From Hymenobacter jeongseonensis (lineage in GTDB: Bacteria; Bacteroidota; Bacteroidia; Cytophagales; Hymenobacteraceae): a stretch of 64,000 nucleotides of DNA. The notes beneath the pieces are model-generated. The model ran no database searches, was not told the DNA's origin, and saw nothing but the letters and a program-made list of their open reading frames with translations. The stretch's first letter is position 1. Every line of letters begins with the position of its first letter. The position numbers were made by a program, and so were the translations under genes. The stretch is from positions 32,939 through 96,938 of the forward strand of contig NZ_JADQDQ010000013.1 in NCBI RefSeq assembly GCF_015694725.1, in the 5' to 3' direction. Shown in pieces: positions 61,201 through 64,000 of this stretch.

Positions 61201-62011
61201 GCTTCAAGTCCGCCGTGTCCTTGAACAGCTTTTGCAAGCCCCCAATGGATTTGGTCACGTCATCGACCCCGCCCGTAAACTCATCGCCCAGCGCCACCAC
61301 GGCCTGGTCTACCGACACCGTGAACTCGTCCACGTCCTCGGCCGCCACGCCCAGCTGGCCACCGGCGATGGCGATGCCTTCCAAATCCTGCTGCGCGGTG
61401 CGGGTGTCGATGCCCTCCAGCTGCGTGCGCAAGGCCTTGGCCCCGGCCGTGGTCACGTTCAGGCTCTTTTCCATGTCGGCAATGGCATCGCTGCCCTCGG
61501 CGGCGGCCGTGATGCTTTCGCTGCCCAATTGCTTGAGGCTGCTCACCACGCTTTCGACCCCTAGCTGAATGCCGGCAAACGCGGCCGACTTTTTCACGAA
61601 CGACAAAAAGCCGTTGCCCGAATCTTCGAGCTGGTCCTTCACGCCCTTGGCTTCGGCGCGGACCTTGGCCAGCTGGTTGTCCACTTCGCCCAACTCCTTG
61701 GCCTTGTCCACAAACGACTGCGTGTGGGGCGTGAGCAGCGCCAATTCGCGGTTCAACTGCCGCGAGAGGGCGGTGAGCTGCGCGGAATTGAGCGAGGTGA
61801 GTCCGATTTCCTTCTGCAACTCGCCCATGCGGGTGGTCACGGTGGCCAGTTCCTTGCCCTTGTCCACGTACTCCTGGGTGCCCTTTTTGAGGCCCTTCAT
61901 ATCCTCCTGCAGCAGCTTGGATTTGCGGCTCAGGTTGTCGAGTTCGGTGCGCGACTGCGACCCGTCAATCTCCAGTTTTATCTGGACGTTGTCTTGCCTT
62001 ACGTTTCCCAT
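58241..62011 (-). CDS. phage tail tape measure protein
   Basis: 1256 residues. N-terminal coiled coil (LDNLSRKSKLLQEDMKGLKK), a TP901-like tape measure core around residues 150-470 (GITSAAA-like blocks such as ESITAAAEGSDAIADMEKSL and GLTQKEFISLLNSD), hydrophobic segments near 500-620 (VLKGLAIALLALNAQQIAT; IGLVIAAVALLVGGFITLYD), a very long Ala/Glu/Lys coiled coil from 650 to 1080, and a Gly/Ala hydrophobic stretch near 1100. Length sets phage tail length. The stop is 4 bp after the outer arm repeats, so tail genes abut the att region. Confidence 0.88.
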   Translation of the reverse strand: MGNVRQDNVQIKLEIDGSQSRTELDNLSRKSKLLQEDMKGLKKGTQEYVDKGKELATVTTRMGELQKEIGLTSLNSAQLTALSRQLNRELALLTPHTQSFVDKAKELGEVDNQLAKVRAEAKGVKDQLEDSGNGFLSFVKKSAAFAGIQLGVESVVSSLKQLGSESITAAAEGSDAIADMEKSLNVTTAGAKALRTQLEGIDTRTAQQDLEGIAIAGGQLGVAAEDVDEFTVSVDQAVVALGDEFTGGVDDVTKSIGGLQKLFKDTADLKPDKAITKIGSALNALGADGSATAPVVAEFAARIGQLGDLAPEISQTLGLGAAFQELGLSAEISSGGLTNVLLTASKDTAGFAKQLGLTQKEFISLLNSDPNEVIVQLAESLKGASNTEIVATLDALGIKSQEATKVVSLLANQTDIVRQKQALASAEMAKGTSLTEEFNKKNTNAAAEIAKAEKSFAQYRRELGEQLIPIYIAALQYSGLFLDILRGIPAFVRENSAVLKGLAIALLALNAQQIATNASILYGIALEKGRAVATRASAIAQGLLNAAMTANPIGLVIAAVALLVGGFITLYDSSERVRATIAGLGNVAKLVFTNIKDVALNSLAGVANLLAGVFTFNPALIKAGLEELKKTGTNFSKAYHEGYRAQEAKEQANKASREETVKKADTARADKAAAEKLARDKKTADAAAAALADAAQAQAVQNLRLRELALQRELVAVQEGSTQELNLKKQLVLVARDIELSDAKKTANERVLIQGEAQVALDKLNADFRKKQAADKAKQAEEDRKLAEKQALEEAEAAAAILKRQAALERDEYVRRAAELRAAAEAESVKLKGNDAQVAEQRRLIQEKLQVDLLALEEERVTKQAAIDRRIEQSDAEIALRRVQQARDTAGLFSEAREQANEQEFDIKKGLLQSQLEADLANEQLTVNERLAIIRQFHADVAVLEQERRAFADFTEREKSQFALQQVQTGIQIVGDFQKIDSDKQLAKLEKDKKARLLKLDQEYKAGMLSKEQYEAQKSSIEANYDAKTRSIKKQAAEKEKEYKIAQAIIAGVLAVIEASPNVPLQIATGIAAAAGVAKIIATPIPEFAKGGITGAPKPTWREKVRRFAQGGINAVAGVANVGQLHRGGGIQMIDGATGQQLGEWERGEPYMILSRDTYANNKPLIDDLLDTSLNRGGAPVRPRGYYAEGGTPGGDLPGGGTAAGNAEQLQVARETRDAIRALPTRLRIVWEDEDTENVEERLGEREAVRNSTGIR

Positions 62012-62014
62012 GAA

Positions 62015-62545
62015 TTAGGTGCGGAGGGTGCTGGCGATGTGCTGGCCGGCCTGGGCGGCGTAGCGGGTGGTGAGAGCATCGATGAAGCGGTTGATGCTGG
62101 AGTAAAAGGTTTTGGCGAACCAGGCCTTGGGCTTGACCTCGCTGTTGTCGCGCAGCTTGGCGCGGGCAATGCCCCAGGCGATGCGATTGATGGCCACGGC
62201 CTGGCTCAGCGGCGCTTGACCGAAGCGGTAGCCGGGGATGTAGGCGAAGGCCCCTACCCCGACCTTTTTCACGAAGGCCTCGATTTGCTCGATGGGCGGG
62301 GCCTGGGTGCGGTTCAGGCCCTTCATGTCCCGAATGCGGCCGTACTGCTCGAAGGCAATGCCCATGCTGGCCACGTGCTGCGCACTGGCGGCGACCACCT
62401 CCGACCGCAGGGACTTGAGCAGGTCTTCGGTGAGCACCAGGCCCTTCTTCTCGATGGCGCCGGCCAGCTGGGCCAGCGCCCGGGCGGCGTAGTTGCCCAC
62501 TTCCTCGTCGAGGATGCGTTGGAAATCGGCGGTGAAATCACTCAT
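62015..62545 (-). CDS. phage protein upstream of tape measure gene
   Basis: I start at ATG 62545 (176 residues, MSDFTADFQRIL...); an upstream ATG at 62602 would lie in a terminator stem. It ends 3 bp before the tape measure start, as expected for a phage late operon. Helical, with no known motif; in tail operons this position often holds a tail assembly chaperone or completion protein, but I cannot choose between them. It contains SEVKPKAWFAKTFYSSINRF near the C-terminus. Confidence 0.6.
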   Translation of the reverse strand: MSDFTADFQRILDEEVGNYAARALAQLAGAIEKKGLVLTEDLLKSLRSEVVAASAQHVASMGIAFEQYGRIRDMKGLNRTQAPPIEQIEAFVKKVGVGAFAYIPGYRFGQAPLSQAVAINRIAWGIARAKLRDNSEVKPKAWFAKTFYSSINRFIDALTTRYAAQAGQHIASTLRT

Positions 62546-62875
62546 GCCCCCAAGATGCGGGCGCGAGGAAGCAGGGCATAGGACGCAAAAAGCCCCGCTC
62601 AAAGGGGCGGGGCTTGTGCTGTATTTCGGGATGAGGGTACTTTGACGGAGCAGTTTACAAGACTCATCTCGGATTCGAGTATCGTGAACCCAATCTGGAC
62701 CGTAGCGTGCCTTCGCCAGCCAAGTAAGCGCCCACGTGCAGCAGTTTAGTGAAATGAGGGGGGTTAAGGACTGCGGTCTTGCCTGCCCGGAAGCGAGTCA
62801 CGCGGGTGCCAAAACATTTAGTGACTCTTTGACTTAAAAAGCAGGTGTATATCTTCTTCCCTGCCTTGCTTTCAA
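62546..62875 (+). other. junction region between phage genes and downstream gene
   Basis: 330 bp. At 62588-62614 a GC-rich stem (GCCCCGC...GCGGGGC) is followed, on the minus strand, by TTTTTGCG, a terminator for transcription coming from the right. No further phage gene precedes it, so the phage operon is cut here. The rest holds no convincing gene. Confidence 0.45.
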
Positions 62876-63136
62876 ATGGCCGTTTCTCCATTGTTAAGTA
62901 CTAAATCAGGCCGCGAACGAGCGGTTGCCTTTGCGTTAGCCTTTGCTGCTGGCACTCCCTTGTCTCCAGGACCGAAAGAACGAGCGTTATTAGCCCTATT
63001 CATTCAGGGAGTATTGAACCTAGACCAACTGCAGCGCCGGTTGGACGTACCCCAGGCAGGCGCCAACGTCAAAGATGAAAGCCGCAAACGGCTGGGAGCC
63101 CGGACACAAGTCTTTGATAACGTTCTGACCAATTGA
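62876..63136 (+). CDS. hypothetical 86-aa protein
   Basis: 86 residues from ATG 62876: a short N-terminus, an Ala-rich helix (GRERAVAFALAFAAGTPLSP), a Leu-rich helix (ERALLALFIQGVLNLDQL) and a basic tail. No membrane or secretion signal. It looks like a small helical DNA- or protein-binding protein, but no family is recognised. The IS3 element begins shortly afterwards. Confidence 0.45.
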   Translation: MAVSPLLSTKSGRERAVAFALAFAAGTPLSPGPKERALLALFIQGVLNLDQLQRRLDVPQAGANVKDESRKRLGARTQVFDNVLTN

Positions 63137-63348
63137 CTAGATGCCCGCAGCCACGCTCCAGTTACGCCGGCAGGGCCAGGGAATAGTCAGTTGTTTGCCA
63201 GGAGACGGCGTATACCCGTCCAACCCGCGAAGCCCCACTCCATGCTCCCCTTGAACCCAAGGGCCGCCGGGCGAAGGCCCGGTCAGTTAGTATGTTGTGA
63301 GGTGGTCTAGGAGAGCCGGACAGAAGAAGGACGTATATTTCTTCTGTT

Positions 63349-63651
63349 ATGACAGCCAAAAAGAGCGGGTCGTCGCCCGACCAACGACGCAAATACGACG
63401 AGGCGTTTAAGGCCGAAGCCCTGCGCCTGGCCAGCGAGAGCCGGAGCACGCAAGCCGCGGCCCGGCAGTTGGGCATCAGCCCCAAGCTGCTCTACCGCTG
63501 GCAGCAGGCGCAGGTGGTGGCCGAAGTGGGCAGCGTGGAAGTGGCCCGCGACCCCGAGGTGCGGGCCCTGCGGGCCGCGAATAAGCGGCTGGCGCAGGAA
63601 CTCGACATTTTAAAAAAAGCCTTGGCCATCTTCGCCCAGCCGACCCCGTGA
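63349..63651 (+). CDS. IS3-family transposase OrfA
   Basis: 100 residues, the OrfA pattern of IS3-type elements: RRKYDEAFKAEALRLASESR at the start, a helix-turn-helix AARQLGISPKLLYRWQQAQ, and a Leu-zipper-like end VRALRAANKRLAQELDILKK. It binds the IS ends. OrfB begins inside the stop (GTGA, 4-nt overlap at 63648-63651), where programmed frameshifting normally makes the OrfAB transposase. The left end of the IS should lie near 63290, but the right end is outside the window. Confidence 0.85.
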   Translation: MTAKKSGSSPDQRRKYDEAFKAEALRLASESRSTQAAARQLGISPKLLYRWQQAQVVAEVGSVEVARDPEVRALRAANKRLAQELDILKKALAIFAQPTP

Positions 63652-64000
63652 GCGTGTACCAACACATTGCCCGACGGGCCAGCAAGGCACCAGTGCGTCA
63701 GCTCTGCCGGGTGCTGCAGGTCGCGCCCAGCGCGTACTACGCCTGGCACCGGCAGCAGGGCCAACCGGCTCCGGAACCGGGCTGGCACGTGGCCGTGCGC
63801 GAGGCATTTGCGCGCCACAGCCAGCGCTACGGCACGCGCCGGTTGCGCGCCGAAGTGCAGGCCGAAGGCCATCCGGTGGGCCGTTGGCGCATCCGCCGCG
63901 TGCTCCACGCCCACGGCCTGCGCGCCCAACAGCCCCGCTCGTTCGTGCCGCGCACCACCAACTCGGACCCGGCCGTGCGCGCCGCGCCCAATCGCTTGCT
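63648..64000 (+). CDS. IS3-family transposase OrfB, 3' end outside window
   Basis: Begins at GTG 63648, overlapping OrfA by 4 nt, and is open to the window edge (about 117 residues). The start SVYQHIARRASKAPVRQLCR, SAYYAWHRQQ, and the HTH_21 region AFARHSQRYGTRRLRAEVQA with WRIRRVLHAHGLRAQQPR identify an IS3 OrfB. The catalytic DDE core is beyond the window, so integrity cannot be judged. Confidence 0.82.
   Translation, partial: MSVYQHIARRASKAPVRQLCRVLQVAPSAYYAWHRQQGQPAPEPGWHVAVREAFARHSQRYGTRRLRAEVQAEGHPVGRWRIRRVLHAHGLRAQQPRSFVPRTTNSDPAVRAAPNRL

Noticed and set aside
62664..62891. A 75-residue minus-strand frame in the junction region
   Set aside because: No protein-like pattern, and it overlaps the start of the 86-aa plus-strand gene.
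1..64000. CRISPR array or rRNA genes
   Set aside because: No regularly spaced repeats of 23-40 bp and no rRNA-like sequence were seen.

Overview
Organism and setting. The window looks like a genomic-island region of a Bacteroidota bacterium, most likely Hymenobacter or a close relative. Reasons: paralogous PorT-type outer-membrane barrels, proteins ending in type IX secretion (T9SS) sorting domains, DUF3871 and DUF3606 families, Bacteroidota-type tyrosine integrases, and GC-rich core-like genes. AT-richer patches (about 2.8-6.9 kb, 35.8-38.8 kb, 42-43 kb) look imported. Genus is an inference from family content and codon style.

Layout. (1) 1-8.9 kb: small DUF3606-like proteins, two tandem outer-membrane barrels, a RelA/SpoT-domain protein, a NACHT NTPase with pentapeptide repeats (NLR-like immune protein), a tyrosine recombinase and a small membrane-anchored protein. 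(2) 9044-58164: a segment of about 49.1 kb bounded by two directly repeated 16-bp core sequences. Each core is flanked by paired direct repeats whose spacing matches closely at the two ends (113-114 bp before the core, 54-57 bp after it), as expected for integrase att sites. An intact tyrosine integrase lies just inside the right end. I read this as an integrated island (called E here), lying in tandem between, or inserted into, related elements (called X) that use the same core. (3) 58.2-62.6 kb: phage tail tape-measure gene plus one more phage gene. (4) 62.9-64 kb: a small unknown gene and an IS3-family element cut by the window end.

Inside E, left to right. A defence block fills 9.2-31.4 kb: a long, catalytically degenerate prokaryotic Argonaute with a two-helix membrane protein (probable effector) and a small upstream gene; then a co-directional cluster of Vsr endonuclease, a 1032-aa unknown protein, a 2051-aa helicase-DUF1998 protein (DruE-like), a Cas4/RecB-like iron-sulphur nuclease, a cytosine-5 methyltransferase and a PF14281-type PD-(D/E)XK nuclease, resembling Druantia type II with extra parts; then two proteins (398 and 1278 aa) sharing a novel-looking N-terminal domain. 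The middle (31.4-46.4 kb) is a mosaic: broken genes (truncated umuD, truncated secreted protein, IS5 transposase relic, collapsed type I restriction locus, decayed integrase cut by an IS3 end), a YkuD_2-type lipoprotein, a 583-aa protein with DNA polymerase A-like motifs, a DUF262-HEPN pair, a RecA-like ATPase with DUF3871, and a TPR protein. The right part (46.4-58 kb) carries a secreted nuclease, T9SS proteins, umuDC under a palindromic operator, a DUF4132 operon and the island integrase.

How it works together. The likely business of the island is anti-phage defence with at least three independent layers: nucleic-acid-guided abortive infection (pAgo plus membrane effector), modification/degradation (Druantia-like), and HEPN RNase toxicity. 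A further NLR-like sensor lies outside its left end. All functional assignments are from motifs read by eye; no database search was possible.
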